A DNA stretch of 64,000 bases from Herbivorax alkaliphila (GTDB lineage Bacteria > Bacillota > Clostridia > Acetivibrionales > Acetivibrionaceae). Location of the stretch: the NCBI RefSeq assembly GCF_030848475.1, contig NZ_JAVDDS010000019.1, forward strand, positions 1 through 64,000, written 5' to 3'. This document shows, piece by piece, positions 9,639 through 16,865 of this stretch (positions within the stretch are counted from its first letter, which is position 1; each line of letters begins with the position of its first letter). The notes beneath the pieces are model-generated. The model was given only the letters and a program-made list of their open reading frames with translations. It ran no database searches and was not told the DNA's origin. The position numbers and the translations under genes are program-made.

Positions 9639-9687
9639 TTGAATTCATTCTGATACAATTATATCATATAGACATAGAATAATTCAA
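9639..9687. promoter_or_regulatory. Inverted repeat in the divergent control region
   Basis: TTGAATTCATTCT at 9639-9651 faces AGAATAATTCAA at 9676-9687, an imperfect palindrome. Within it lies a second one, GATA/TATC. It sits between the leftward 8633/int unit and the rightward Xis-like unit, where a lysogeny-type switch operator is expected. Confidence 0.45.
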
Positions 9688-9712
9688 TAAAAATTTAAAG
9701 GGGGTTTGGGGT

Positions 9713-9931
9713 ATGAAGAAAATATATAAAGACTTTAAGGAATTACCAATTTCTTTAAATGCAGAAGATATAGCAAAAATTCTTAATATATCTAGGCCAT
9801 ATGCTTACCAATTACTTAAAGAAGGTAAAATTCCAACATTAAGACTAGGAAAAAGAATCTTAGTTCCTAAAAATGAATTTTTGAAATGGATAGAAGAGAA
9901 TACCGTTTCATCCGTGAAGGAGGTGCTTTGA
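9713..9931 (+). CDS. Excisionase/HTH-17 family DNA-binding protein
   Basis: A 72-residue protein that is essentially one winged helix-turn-helix of the excisionase/MerR-like HTH_17 family. LNAEDIAKILNISRPYAYQLLKEGK is the helix-turn-helix, and LRLGKRILVPKNEFLKWIEEN is the wing and closing helix. It probably acts as the recombination directionality factor or as an early regulator of the rightward operon. GGGGGTTTGGGGT precedes the ATG. It is followed one base later by the next gene and starts the main rightward transcription unit. Confidence 0.8.
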   Translation: MKKIYKDFKELPISLNAEDIAKILNISRPYAYQLLKEGKIPTLRLGKRILVPKNEFLKWIEENTVSSVKEVL

Positions 9932-9932
9932 T

Positions 9933-10172
9933 ATGCCCGCAAAAAGAGCAAAGTCAAGGGAAACGGCTGAGCATTTTGGATTACCCATAACATTCTTGAA
10001 GAACGGAGCCAGGTCAGGCTTGTTAACTGGGTGCTTTTTTAGAATTGGTTCACGTGGTGATTATTTGTGGGATTTTGAATTGCTAGAATTAAAATTAAAA
10101 GAGCTTACGACAGCCAATAAGGAGAATAAATCCAACTTCGAATATGGAAAATTAAGACGAATTGAGGTGTAA
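9933..10172 (+). CDS. Small basic island protein, unknown
   Basis: A 79-residue basic protein beginning MPAKRAKSRETAEHFGLPITF. The phrase RETAEHFGLPITFLKNGARSGLLTGCFFRIGSRGDYLWDFELLELKL looks like a degenerate winged helix, so it may be a second small DNA-binding protein. The start overlaps the end of the Xis-like gene by position (one base between them) and uses AAGGAGGTGCTTTGAT inside that gene. No family is recognised with certainty. Confidence 0.6.
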   Translation: MPAKRAKSRETAEHFGLPITFLKNGARSGLLTGCFFRIGSRGDYLWDFELLELKLKELTTANKENKSNFEYGKLRRIEV

Positions 10173-10174
10173 AT

Positions 10175-10273
10175 ATGAAAGTTTTTAAAATTATCAGTAC
10201 CTCAAAAATGAACATAAACGTAAAAAAAGCCTTCATAAGAGCATATTTTGCATACTGGAGGTCTAAGGCATGA
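10175..10273 (+). CDS. Very small island ORF (32 residues)
   Basis: The product MKVFKIISTSKMNINVKKAF... is short and basic, with GAGGTG 6 bases before the ATG. Its TGA overlaps the ATG of the primase-like gene by the ATGA pattern, suggesting translational coupling. It could be a real peptide or only a coupling leader; I know no family. Confidence 0.45.
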   Translation: MKVFKIISTSKMNINVKKAFIRAYFAYWRSKA

Positions 10274-10893
10274 GCATATTTACCGAAGTTAAAGCTAATA
10301 TCAAAACTTTAGAAGTAGCCAAAGCTTACGGATTAAATTTAAAAAGAAAAGGAAGTACATATTTTTGCGTTTGTCCTTTTCACAAAGAAAAAACAGGCTC
10401 TTTTGCAATTTATCCAGATAGAGGATTTTATTGTCATGGTTGTGGTGTTGGGGGCGATGTAATTAAACTCACAGAGTTACTTTTTAATTTAAACCCACTT
10501 GAAGCAGCTCACAAGATTGCCAGTGATTTTAATATTCCAGTGGAGGGAAAAAGAAATTACACAAAAGAGCAAAAGCGACAATTTGCTATTGAGCAACAAA
10601 AATTAAAAGATATAGCTGAATATTGGGCGAATCAAATTGAAGTTAAGTTCAACAATCTCTGCAATATGTTCAAGTTATTCCGAGAGTTGTTAAGTGAAGC
10701 CAAGGATATGGATAAGTCGGATATAAATTACCAATGGGTAAAGTTTCATTATGATTTTTTTGACCGGATTACAGAGAGGTTTGCAATAGGAGAAATTAAA
10801 GAGCAATTGCAAATGACGCAAAATATACAATCTATATACGAAATTGAGCTAAAGGGGTGGGAAAATGTATGGACAAAACAGCTGAAATTATAA
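10270..10893 (+). CDS. CHC2 zinc-finger primase-like protein without catalytic domain
   Basis: A 207-residue protein whose first 95 residues are a DnaG-type CHC2 zinc-binding domain: Cys35 and His38 in CPFHKEKTGSF, Cys55 and Cys58 in FYCHGCGVGGD, then the helical LLFNLNPLEAAHKIA segment. The TOPRIM/RNA polymerase domain of primases is missing and is replaced by a short helical tail. It may recognise template DNA at the island origin and work with the downstream ATPase, as split primase-helicase modules do in phages and satellites. Its stop lies inside the next gene, so the module is tightly coupled. Confidence 0.85.
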   Translation: MSIFTEVKANIKTLEVAKAYGLNLKRKGSTYFCVCPFHKEKTGSFAIYPDRGFYCHGCGVGGDVIKLTELLFNLNPLEAAHKIASDFNIPVEGKRNYTKEQKRQFAIEQQKLKDIAEYWANQIEVKFNNLCNMFKLFRELLSEAKDMDKSDINYQWVKFHYDFFDRITERFAIGEIKEQLQMTQNIQSIYEIELKGWENVWTKQLKL

Positions 10894-11405
10894 ATTTACT
10901 TAAGGAGGAACCAGAAAAACAAAAAAAGCTTGAAAAAGCCACTCCTGAAAGAGAACCAGAGGAAAAGTTTTCACCTAATGGGGTACAGGAGAGTTGGGGA
11001 GGGTATGTTAAGGTTCGCAAAGCTCCAACTATGCCAGGAGAAGAGGACACAGGTAAAATAATTAAAAAACCAATAACAGAATTTTTAATCGAACCTCAAA
11101 AATTAATTGTTTCAGATGAAAAAACAGAGTTGCAGGCAAATATAAAGCATGGTTTTCAAAAAATACCTATCGTGCTTACATCAAGTGATTTTGCAAGCCC
11201 GAGAGATTTTAAAAACGCTATTGGTAAAGTCTTAGGTCCTGCTGCAGGATGGTTTGATGGAAAACAAAGCGAGTTAACAGGAATTCAGAGGATTGTAAAC
11301 GCTAAAGAAATCAAGAGGTTAAAAGGTGTAAAGCTTTCAGGACTTCATTACATAAATAAAAAATGGTTAATTATAACGAGCAAAGGGGGAAGAAAGAATG
11401 CTTAA
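10869..11405 (+). CDS. Unknown protein of the island replication module
   Basis: About 178 residues from the ATG at 10869, which has AAAGGGGTGGG well spaced upstream; a GTG at 10857 is possible. The N terminus is highly charged (LLKEEPEKQKKLEKATPEREPEEK), then comes a more globular half with FQKIPIVLTSSDFASPRDFKNAIGKVL. It overlaps the primase-like gene at the front and the ATPase gene at the back, so it is probably an accessory replication protein. I recognise no family. Confidence 0.65.
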   Translation: MDKTAEIINLLKEEPEKQKKLEKATPEREPEEKFSPNGVQESWGGYVKVRKAPTMPGEEDTGKIIKKPITEFLIEPQKLIVSDEKTELQANIKHGFQKIPIVLTSSDFASPRDFKNAIGKVLGPAAGWFDGKQSELTGIQRIVNAKEIKRLKGVKLSGLHYINKKWLIITSKGGRKNA

Positions 11406-12693
11406 AAGAGTTAATGATGTTGCACTACTTGAATCATACAAAGGGCTTGAAAATCCTGATATTTTAGAGGAAAAGCCAGCGAATAAAGAAGATTTAAAAG
11501 CTTTATCACTATTACTTTTCAAGTTTAATGCTCCAGGAGTAGCAGCTTTATTTATTGGTTTTATGTGTGCTTTGTTTTTGAAGGAAAGGTTTTGGGTGGA
11601 GCTAGGATTTAAATTTCCTCATTTAGTAATATTGGGGATGAGTGGGTCAGGAAAAACAGAAACAATGAACTCAATAGGAATACCTATTATAAACATGTCA
11701 ATAGATCAACAATTAGCAGCAAAACAGGCCACAGCTTTTACAACTTTGAAATTAGTGAGTTCTTCAAATTTAACACCTTTAATAATAACTGAATGGAAAG
11801 AAGAAACACTTTCAATGCATATAAGACAGGACGGTAAAAACTTAGTTAATAACGGTTATGACCGAAATAGAGGAGTTCGAGGGCAGATAAACCAAACCGT
11901 AAAATCTTATCAGTACACAGCTCCTATTATAATAATTGGTGAAAGCTTTGAGGCTGATAGGTCGGCTATTGAAAGAATAATAAGAATTTACTTAAACAAA
12001 GAAGATTCGATAGAGCAATCTGAATCATTTTTAAAGCTAAAATCCATGAATAAAACATTAAAGAAGTTAGGGAAAAGCATACTTTTAGAAGCTTTAAGTA
12101 TAGAAAAAGAGACTTTAAAAAAGTGGCATGATAAAAATATAAGTCTAGTTGAGAAAACTTCCATACAAACAAGCAGAGGGAAAGAAAATATTTGTAAGGT
12201 ACTTTGTGGGCTTGACATTTTGCAACTTGTTTATAACAATGCTGGGTTAACTTTCAAGGATGATAAATTAACAGCTATAAAGCATTATGCAATTGAGAGA
12301 TATCAAGATGATACATTAGAGGGCAATTCAAATAGTAAAAGTGCAGTTGTTGAAGTATTGGAGGAAATAGATCAATTGGCTTATAGGCAATCAATCGTTG
12401 AAGAAAGGCACTACAAAATATTAGAACGCAGTAATGAGCTTGCCTTAGATGTTAAATCGATTTATGAAATTTTAGAAAAAGAAGTGGCTATGAGAAGAAA
12501 TAAGTTACCTTTAAGTCAAGCAGAGTTTACGAGACTATTAAAAAGGGAGAGCTTCTTTGGTTCATATAAGACAGTAAGTCTTATTCCTCCAGGAGTAATT
12601 GACGGAACAAAAAAGCCACGAAGAACTTATGTCCTTAATATGTGTGATATAGAAGAAAGGGGAATTATTTTAAATTGTTTAACAAAAACATAA
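11398..12693 (+). CDS. P-loop ATPase, probable replicative helicase of the island
   Basis: A 431-residue protein with a Walker A motif at residues 80-87 (GMSGSGKT) and a likely Walker B strand near 185 (APIIIIGESFE). The general layout resembles DUF927-type and superfamily-3-like helicases that partner primases on plasmids and phage satellites. A hydrophobic segment around residues 47-61 precedes the P-loop. The ATG overlaps the previous gene by 8 bases. The repeat array immediately after the stop codon is a good candidate for the origin this protein works at. ATPase is certain; helicase is inference. Confidence 0.7.
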   Translation: MLKRVNDVALLESYKGLENPDILEEKPANKEDLKALSLLLFKFNAPGVAALFIGFMCALFLKERFWVELGFKFPHLVILGMSGSGKTETMNSIGIPIINMSIDQQLAAKQATAFTTLKLVSSSNLTPLIITEWKEETLSMHIRQDGKNLVNNGYDRNRGVRGQINQTVKSYQYTAPIIIIGESFEADRSAIERIIRIYLNKEDSIEQSESFLKLKSMNKTLKKLGKSILLEALSIEKETLKKWHDKNISLVEKTSIQTSRGKENICKVLCGLDILQLVYNNAGLTFKDDKLTAIKHYAIERYQDDTLEGNSNSKSAVVEVLEEIDQLAYRQSIVEERHYKILERSNELALDVKSIYEILEKEVAMRRNKLPLSQAEFTRLLKRESFFGSYKTVSLIPPGVIDGTKKPRRTYVLNMCDIEERGIILNCLTKT

Positions 12694-12696
12694 ATT

Positions 12697-12966
12697 TTTA
12701 AACTATTCAAACTAGCGTTAAACTATCATTAAACTTATTTTATTTTCCTTAAAACATTGTGTATTCAATACTTTTAGATAATTTAAACTAATTAAACTAC
12801 AGTTTAAAGATACCCTATACATGTAAGAAGATAAATAAATCACTAATATAATAATAATCTGTATGTGTGTGTCGAAAAGCTGGTTTAATTAGTTTAAATC
12901 TTAGAGAGCAAATTGTTTTAGGTACGTTTAAATATAGTTTAAATCAGTTTAAAGGAAGTTTAAAAT
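12697..12966. other. Candidate replication origin: two opposed iteron arrays around an A+T-rich core
   Basis: The left array has AAACTA (usually within TTTAAACTA) at 12700, 12709, 12720, 12731 (ending TT), 12785 and 12794. The right array has the inverted form GTTTAAA, usually AGTTTAAA, at 12801, 12891, 12925, 12936, 12946 and 12957. The last four are spaced 11, 10 and 11 bases, one helical turn. About 80 bases of A+T-rich sequence (12809-12890) lie between the arrays. SaPI origins are known to consist of iterons flanking an A+T-rich core next to the replication genes. This stretch otherwise contains no gene. Confidence 0.65.
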
Positions 12967-12993
12967 CTTTATATAAAGAAAGGAGGTGAAACC

Positions 12994-13206
12994 ATGTTAA
13001 AACTTTTAGAAATTTATATAATTGATGGCGTAAAGTGTGTTTGTCAAGTCATTGGCTGGACAGATAAAGACACTAGAGTAATTAAAGTGTTGAATGTACA
13101 ATCAGACAATGACAACGATAAAAAATTAATAGACAAAATTTTTATCGGCCAAGAGCAGAAACACTTTGATGGAACTGAATTAATAAAAAAGCCCCTAGAC
13201 GAATAA
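12994..13206 (+). CDS. Small unknown island protein
   Basis: A 70-residue acidic protein (LLEIYIIDGVKCVCQVIGWTDK...) that looks like a small beta-rich domain. AAAGGAGGTGAAACC gives a very strong ribosome binding site. It starts 28 bases after the last iteron and may be transcribed from a promoter within that region. No family is recognised. Confidence 0.55.
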   Translation: MLKLLEIYIIDGVKCVCQVIGWTDKDTRVIKVLNVQSDNDNDKKLIDKIFIGQEQKHFDGTELIKKPLDE

Positions 13207-13223
13207 GGGCGATTAACGGAAAC

Positions 13224-13272
13224 GCAAGCATTAACTTTTAAACCATTATACCATTTTAAAGGGAGTGCTTGC
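13224..13272 (+). promoter_or_regulatory. Inverted repeat enclosing the sigma-factor ribosome binding site
   Basis: GCAAGCA at 13224-13230 pairs with TGCTTGC at 13266-13272, one base before the ATG at 13274. The AAAGGGAG ribosome binding site lies just inside the 3' arm. The hairpin could limit translation of the sigma-like gene. Confidence 0.4.
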
Positions 13273-13273
13273 A

Positions 13274-13948
13274 ATGGAAAATGAGGATTTAGTAAAAAGA
13301 TATCAACAGGGAAACATAGAGGCACTTGCAGAGCTTACAGAAAAAAATATGGACCTTATAAAGTTTGCAGCAAGTAAATTTTACATCAGTTGCAATTACA
13401 TAGACTTTGATGATTTAACTCAGGAGTCCTGGACAGGATTTTTAAAGGCAGTAGAGACATTTAATCCAGAACATGAATCAAAAGCAAAGTTTAGCACCTG
13501 GGCTATTTACTGGATCAGGCAGTCAATACAAAGATATTTAGAACAAAAGACACCTAAATCTAAAGAGAAAAGTATTTATGAGGAATATGGAGAGGACTTA
13601 TCTTTGATTGATAGCATTGAAGATCCAGAGATAGAAAGAAAGCTTTATGATTATGTTGAAAAACGAGAGCTTAGAGCAGAGCTTGAAAGGTTAATGAAAG
13701 AGCATTTGACATTGCAACAGTCTGAAGTATTGAAATTAAAATATGGCTGGACAAATAAAAAAATATTTACACATAAAGATATTGAAAAGCTTGGATTCAA
13801 TAACTCCAAACGAGAACATGACAAAGCAATAAAAAAACTTCGTGAAACACCTTGGGGAAGAGTTCAGTGTAAAAATCACTGGAAAGAGAAAAGGGTAAAA
13901 CTCTTATTTCAAAATCCAGTTACTATAAGTCTTCTATCTCAGACCTAA
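13274..13948 (+). CDS. Sigma-70 family RNA polymerase sigma factor encoded by the island
   Basis: About 224 residues from the ATG at 13274. Region 2 is clear: YIDFDDLTQESWTGFLKAVETF, then FSTWAIYWIRQSIQRYL. Region 4-like sequence follows near residue 140 (LTLQQSEVLKLKYGW, then a helix-turn-helix with KRE.DKAIKKLRE). Region 3 is short or absent. It probably redirects host RNA polymerase to late island or helper-phage promoters. AAAGGGAG fits this ATG better than the upstream GTG at 13265. A sigma gene between the replication and packaging modules is compatible with temporal control. Confidence 0.82.
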   Translation: MENEDLVKRYQQGNIEALAELTEKNMDLIKFAASKFYISCNYIDFDDLTQESWTGFLKAVETFNPEHESKAKFSTWAIYWIRQSIQRYLEQKTPKSKEKSIYEEYGEDLSLIDSIEDPEIERKLYDYVEKRELRAELERLMKEHLTLQQSEVLKLKYGWTNKKIFTHKDIEKLGFNNSKREHDKAIKKLRETPWGRVQCKNHWKEKRVKLLFQNPVTISLLSQT

Positions 13949-13960
13949 AAGCGAAGATGG

Positions 13961-13996
13961 AACCTGTTTATCAGTTCAGCGAATGAAAAAACTGAT
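13961..13996 (+). other. Hairpin with conserved 13-nt loop, copy A
   Basis: AACCTGTT, then the stem ATCAGTT/AACTGAT (13970-13996) closing the loop CAGCGAATGAAAA. Copy B at 17630-17664 has the same AACCTGTT and the same loop (CAGTGAATGAAAA) on an unrelated but also complementary stem, CTTAGT/ACTAAG. Confidence 0.5.
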
Positions 13997-14039
13997 GCCG
14001 CGTTTTTTAAAAAATACTTACAAAAAGGAGGAAAATATT

Positions 14040-14345
14040 ATGGGTTACAAATACAGAGACGAAAAACCTGTACAGCTAGAAGCGACAACAGAAGAGCAAT
14101 ATATAGAGGTGTCTTATGTAAAAATATCTTCTATAATCAACTTTAGCGAGGCAAACAAGATACTATTATCCATCAATAAGCCTTTTGCAGAAGCAGGAAA
14201 CAATTATAAAGTCTTGTTGCTAGGACTTCAAGGAAGCTACAATTACAATGAGGAAGTGTCAGCAAGAAGGATATATTACAAGACACTAGGAGGAACAGCA
14301 GAATTTGAGATTTCTGGTTTTGGAAATACCGGAGCGATAATATAA
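14040..14345 (+). CDS. Unknown island protein
   Basis: 101 residues from the ATG at 14040, preceded by AAAAAGGAGGAAAATATT. The product (MGYKYRDEKPVQLEATTEEQ...) is predicted to be soluble and mixed alpha/beta, with a glycine-rich C terminus FEISGFGNTGAII. No family is recognised. It begins a run of small genes that leads to the terminase small subunit. Confidence 0.55.
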   Translation: MGYKYRDEKPVQLEATTEEQYIEVSYVKISSIINFSEANKILLSINKPFAEAGNNYKVLLLGLQGSYNYNEEVSARRIYYKTLGGTAEFEISGFGNTGAII

Positions 14346-14424
14346 GAAGGTGATAGCTAGTTAATGTTAGAGGGACAGAAAAAACTTAGACTATTAGTAA
14401 AATATAAAATTGGAGGACAAGAAA

Positions 14425-15318
14425 ATGAATAGTTTTTATGAAATTAAAGAAGTGCAAGAAGGTATACAAGCACTAAACGAAGTAAGAGAAGCACTAAAAG
14501 AATTAAAGAATGACATAGAGAAAAGTTCAGAGTTTGTTTTGTCAACTACAAATAAGCTTCAAAAAGAGTTAGAAGAAGCAAGAGACAAAATGGATCGAGC
14601 AAATGCTCAGCTTATTTCAGAAGAAATGAAAGGTAAGAAGAATCAAAAGACCGTCGAAGATGTAAGGAAGCATTCTGAAACAGTTACAAGACTTGAAGCA
14701 ACACTCGAAGCTGTCTCCAGAGCTGGAGGGATATCTATTGTTTTGCTTGAGAAAAAACTACCTATACTTATGAGTGAAAAGGCTCAGGCTGAACGAGAAG
14801 AATTAGGCTGGAAGAGTGTTCCTGAAAGACATGTAAACAGAAAATTGCAAAAACAGAACATTGAAGAACTTGCTAAAAAAATTGAAGGATTAAAAAATGA
14901 AATTAAAAATACAGAAAATGCATTAGAGGTACTAAAGAAAAACCAAAAGAAATATGGAAAGCTGTTGTTGTTAGATGCAGACACTCAAAAAAATGTAGAT
15001 AAGATTATTAACTTAGCTGTTAATGCATGGTCTAAACGTAGAGAGCTTTTAACAACGCTCATACAAAGACGAGATAAGTTAAAAATTGAGAAAGAAAAAA
15101 TTAATAATGAATTGTTCTTGCTAGACGAAGGAATAGAACACACGAACCCAGATTATGTAGGTGAAGAAGTATATGTTTCTAAAATAGGATCTGTACTTTT
15201 TCCTGAATTATTTGAAGAAGTAAATGATGACGGAGGAAGTAACTCAGACACATTAAAGAGTTGGATTAAATTAAAAATCTGGAGAATGGCAAGAGAGAAA
15301 AGCAATAAAGAAAAATAG
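14425..15318 (+). CDS. Long coiled-coil island protein
   Basis: About 297 residues from the ATG at 14425 (GGAGG 8 bases upstream; the TTG at 14410 is less likely). Residues 5-95 and 130-235 are heptad-rich, charged coiled coil (LKELKNDIEKSSEF, KKIEGLKNEIKNTENALEVL). The middle part, 95-125, is more hydrophobic. Function unknown. By its position before a terminase small subunit it could be a scaffold-like or capsid-interference protein, but nothing in the sequence proves it. Its stop codon is followed at once by packaging-leader-like copy A. Confidence 0.6.
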   Translation: MNSFYEIKEVQEGIQALNEVREALKELKNDIEKSSEFVLSTTNKLQKELEEARDKMDRANAQLISEEMKGKKNQKTVEDVRKHSETVTRLEATLEAVSRAGGISIVLLEKKLPILMSEKAQAEREELGWKSVPERHVNRKLQKQNIEELAKKIEGLKNEIKNTENALEVLKKNQKKYGKLLLLDADTQKNVDKIINLAVNAWSKRRELLTTLIQRRDKLKIEKEKINNELFLLDEGIEHTNPDYVGEEVYVSKIGSVLFPELFEEVNDDGGSNSDTLKSWIKLKIWRMAREKSNKEK

Positions 15319-15397
15319 TAAATAAAAGGTAGGGGGTAGGAGAATCATTTAAAACCCTTTTTCTCAAGACCGAGCCCCCACCTTAGCACGCAAAAAA
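15318..15397 (+). other. Packaging-leader-like sequence, copy A (candidate cos/pac region)
   Basis: GTAAATAAAAGGTAGGGGGTAG at 15318, TCAAGACCGAGC at 15364 and GCACGCAAAAAA at 15386, just before the terminase small-subunit gene. The same three blocks recur at 17812, 17857 and 17881 with matching spacing (46/68 and 45/69 bases from the first block). Phage cos or pac sites commonly lie next to the small terminase gene. Confidence 0.5.
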
Positions 15398-15438
15398 CAG
15401 TACCCGACAAGTTCGGTGAATATTAGGAGGTGTAAAAC

Positions 15439-15753
15439 ATGGCAAAAACACCCATACATTTAAGCAGAGATATGAAAAAGTTTTATAGATCTGTATTAGC
15501 TGATTTTAATCTAGAATCTCATCATCTAATACTGTTAACTAAAGCTTGTGAAAATCTTGATAGAGCAGAGCAGGCAAGACTTGAAGTCGAAAAAGACGGA
15601 TTGACAACTGTTGACCGTTATGGAAGCAAAAAACCTCATCCATGTGTAAAGATTGAAATTGATTGCAAAAATTCAGCAAGGTTATTGTTGAGAGAATTAG
15701 GGCTTGATTTAGAGCCTGCAGGAGATATTAACAGACCCCCAGGACGTTATTAG
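15439..15753 (+). CDS. terS: P27-family (Terminase_4) phage terminase small subunit
   Basis: A 104-residue protein carrying the C-terminal P27/Terminase_4 signature: LTTVDRYGSKKPHPCVKIEID, then ARLLLRELGLDLEPAGDINRPP. It is shorter than most phage P27 proteins (about 150 residues). In satellites such a subunit can substitute for the helper phage subunit and direct packaging of island DNA by the helper's large subunit, which is not encoded here. The strong site AGGAGGTG precedes the ATG. Copy A of the duplicated leader lies immediately upstream. The family call is good; the redirecting role is inferred. Confidence 0.8.
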   Translation: MAKTPIHLSRDMKKFYRSVLADFNLESHHLILLTKACENLDRAEQARLEVEKDGLTTVDRYGSKKPHPCVKIEIDCKNSARLLLRELGLDLEPAGDINRPPGRY

Positions 15754-15768
15754 AGGATGGTGTAAAAA

Positions 15769-16032
15769 ATGCCTAGAAAACCAGTTAGGAGTAGAAGAAA
15801 ACATGGAAGATACAAAAGCCCTTTTAATATAATGGAAATATTATATTTGATAGGTTCATCAAGTTTGTTCGAATATCCATGTCCTGAAAGAGAGTTAGCA
15901 GATTTAGAAATTGAAACACTTCATGAGCATGGGTTAAGCGTTGAATACTATAAGAAACATACCAAGGACTTTAAAAAAGCTCATGAAGATGCTAGAGATA
16001 AGAGTTTAGAATATTGGTACCCACCATATTGA
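15769..16032 (+). CDS. Small basic island protein, MPRKP family member 1
   Basis: An 87-residue protein that begins MPRKPVRSRRKHGRY, nearly the same as the start of the next gene (MPRKPLRSKRKMAH). The rest (LYLIGSSSLFEYPCPERELADLEIETLHEHGL) is unrelated. The shared basic head suggests a common binding partner (DNA, RNA or capsid) or gene shuffling at the 5' end. AGAGGATGGTG precedes the ATG. No family is known to me. Confidence 0.55.
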   Translation: MPRKPVRSRRKHGRYKSPFNIMEILYLIGSSSLFEYPCPERELADLEIETLHEHGLSVEYYKKHTKDFKKAHEDARDKSLEYWYPPY

Positions 16033-16045
16033 AAGGGTGATGCAT

Positions 16046-16261
16046 ATGCCTAGAAAACCACTAAGAAGTAAAAGAAAGATGGCTCATGAACTTTCACAAA
16101 TAGCTAAACTTATAATTGAAGTGTATGCCCGAAGATATAATGAAGAACCAACAGAAGGAAATTGGACTACACTTAAAAAGACTTGCAATTATTATGGAGT
16201 AGATCCGGAAGCATTTATAAAAAATAAATTTGGGCAAGTAGTAAAATTTACAAGGAGGTAG
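16046..16261 (+). CDS. Small basic island protein, MPRKP family member 2
   Basis: About 71 residues from the ATG at 16046, chosen because the product then begins MPRKPLRSKRKMAH like its neighbour; a GTG at 16037 and an ATG at 16040 are in frame. The body is helical (LSQIAKLIIEVYARRYNEEPTEGNW). The ribosome site AAAGGGTG lies in the 13-base gap after the previous stop codon. Function unknown. Confidence 0.5.
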   Translation: MPRKPLRSKRKMAHELSQIAKLIIEVYARRYNEEPTEGNWTTLKKTCNYYGVDPEAFIKNKFGQVVKFTRR

Positions 16262-16267
16262 TTTTAA

Positions 16268-16363
16268 ATGGACAAAGTTGCATACTTTTCATTGTGGGCT
16301 TTAATGACTTTAGCCTATATATCCTTTAAAAGACTTTTTGAAAATAAGGGTGGTGAAAAATAA
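16268..16363 (+). CDS. 31-residue single-helix membrane peptide
   Basis: The product (MDKVAYFSLWALMTLAYISF, then KRLFENKGGEK) is one hydrophobic helix with a basic tail. The ribosome site AAGGAGG overlaps the stop codon of the preceding gene, and its TAA overlaps the ATG of the next gene (TAATG). The overlaps on both sides support a real gene. It could be a holin-like or anchoring peptide; this is not provable from sequence. Confidence 0.5.
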   Translation: MDKVAYFSLWALMTLAYISFKRLFENKGGEK

Positions 16364-16860
16364 TGTTAGAAATATTTAAACCAAACTATAATAAAATGTT
16401 ATTAATTGGCACTAAAAAATATTATTTAAGCAATAGCATGTCATCCAATCACATAGAACCTGATATCTATACTGATGAAAGTAATTATTACTTACTGCTT
16501 ACAATGAATGATGAAAACCACAGATTTTTAGAAAAGCTCATAAGTGTTGCTTATAAAAATTATCATAGTATGATTGACTACAGCTATGGTTGTAAGTCAG
16601 AAGCTGCAGGAGCTATTACAAGGAGAGGTGGCAATCGTTTATATTCAAATGGACGTCTATATATAGATTATTTTAAAACTGCAAAAAAATATACATATAC
16701 AACGCCAAAGAATGAATTGACAGTTGATATTGTTCTAAATGAGGATGGTAAAAAATATGTGAATATAGAAACTTGGGCTAATGCCTTGGGATTTAGTGTA
16801 ATATTTGATGTTGATGATGTAAATGAAATAGTTTATATATCAGCCGAAAAGGAGGGATAG
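16363..16860 (+). CDS. Unknown island protein with C-terminal stalk-like motif (paralogue 1)
   Basis: 165 residues. The last 35 (KYVNIETWANALGFSVIFDVDD, then VNEIVYISAEK) resemble the copper-amine-oxidase-N-terminal-like stalk repeat usually found in secreted Firmicutes proteins. Here there is no signal peptide. The next gene encodes a longer relative with the same ending (KEVANALGFDVTFEKDDVKKIIFL) and a similar core (Y..YHSMIDYSYGCKSEAAG / YNFYKIDSNFGYSGASG). Role unknown; a virion-associated or helper-interfering protein is conceivable. Confidence 0.6.
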   Translation: MLEIFKPNYNKMLLIGTKKYYLSNSMSSNHIEPDIYTDESNYYLLLTMNDENHRFLEKLISVAYKNYHSMIDYSYGCKSEAAGAITRRGGNRLYSNGRLYIDYFKTAKKYTYTTPKNELTVDIVLNEDGKKYVNIETWANALGFSVIFDVDDVNEIVYISAEKEG

Positions 16861-16865
16861 CAAAA

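Noticed and set aside
13961-13996. Hammerhead ribozyme (a CTGATG stretch near GAAA)
   Set aside because: The core CTGATGA is not complete and the required three-stem junction cannot be drawn.
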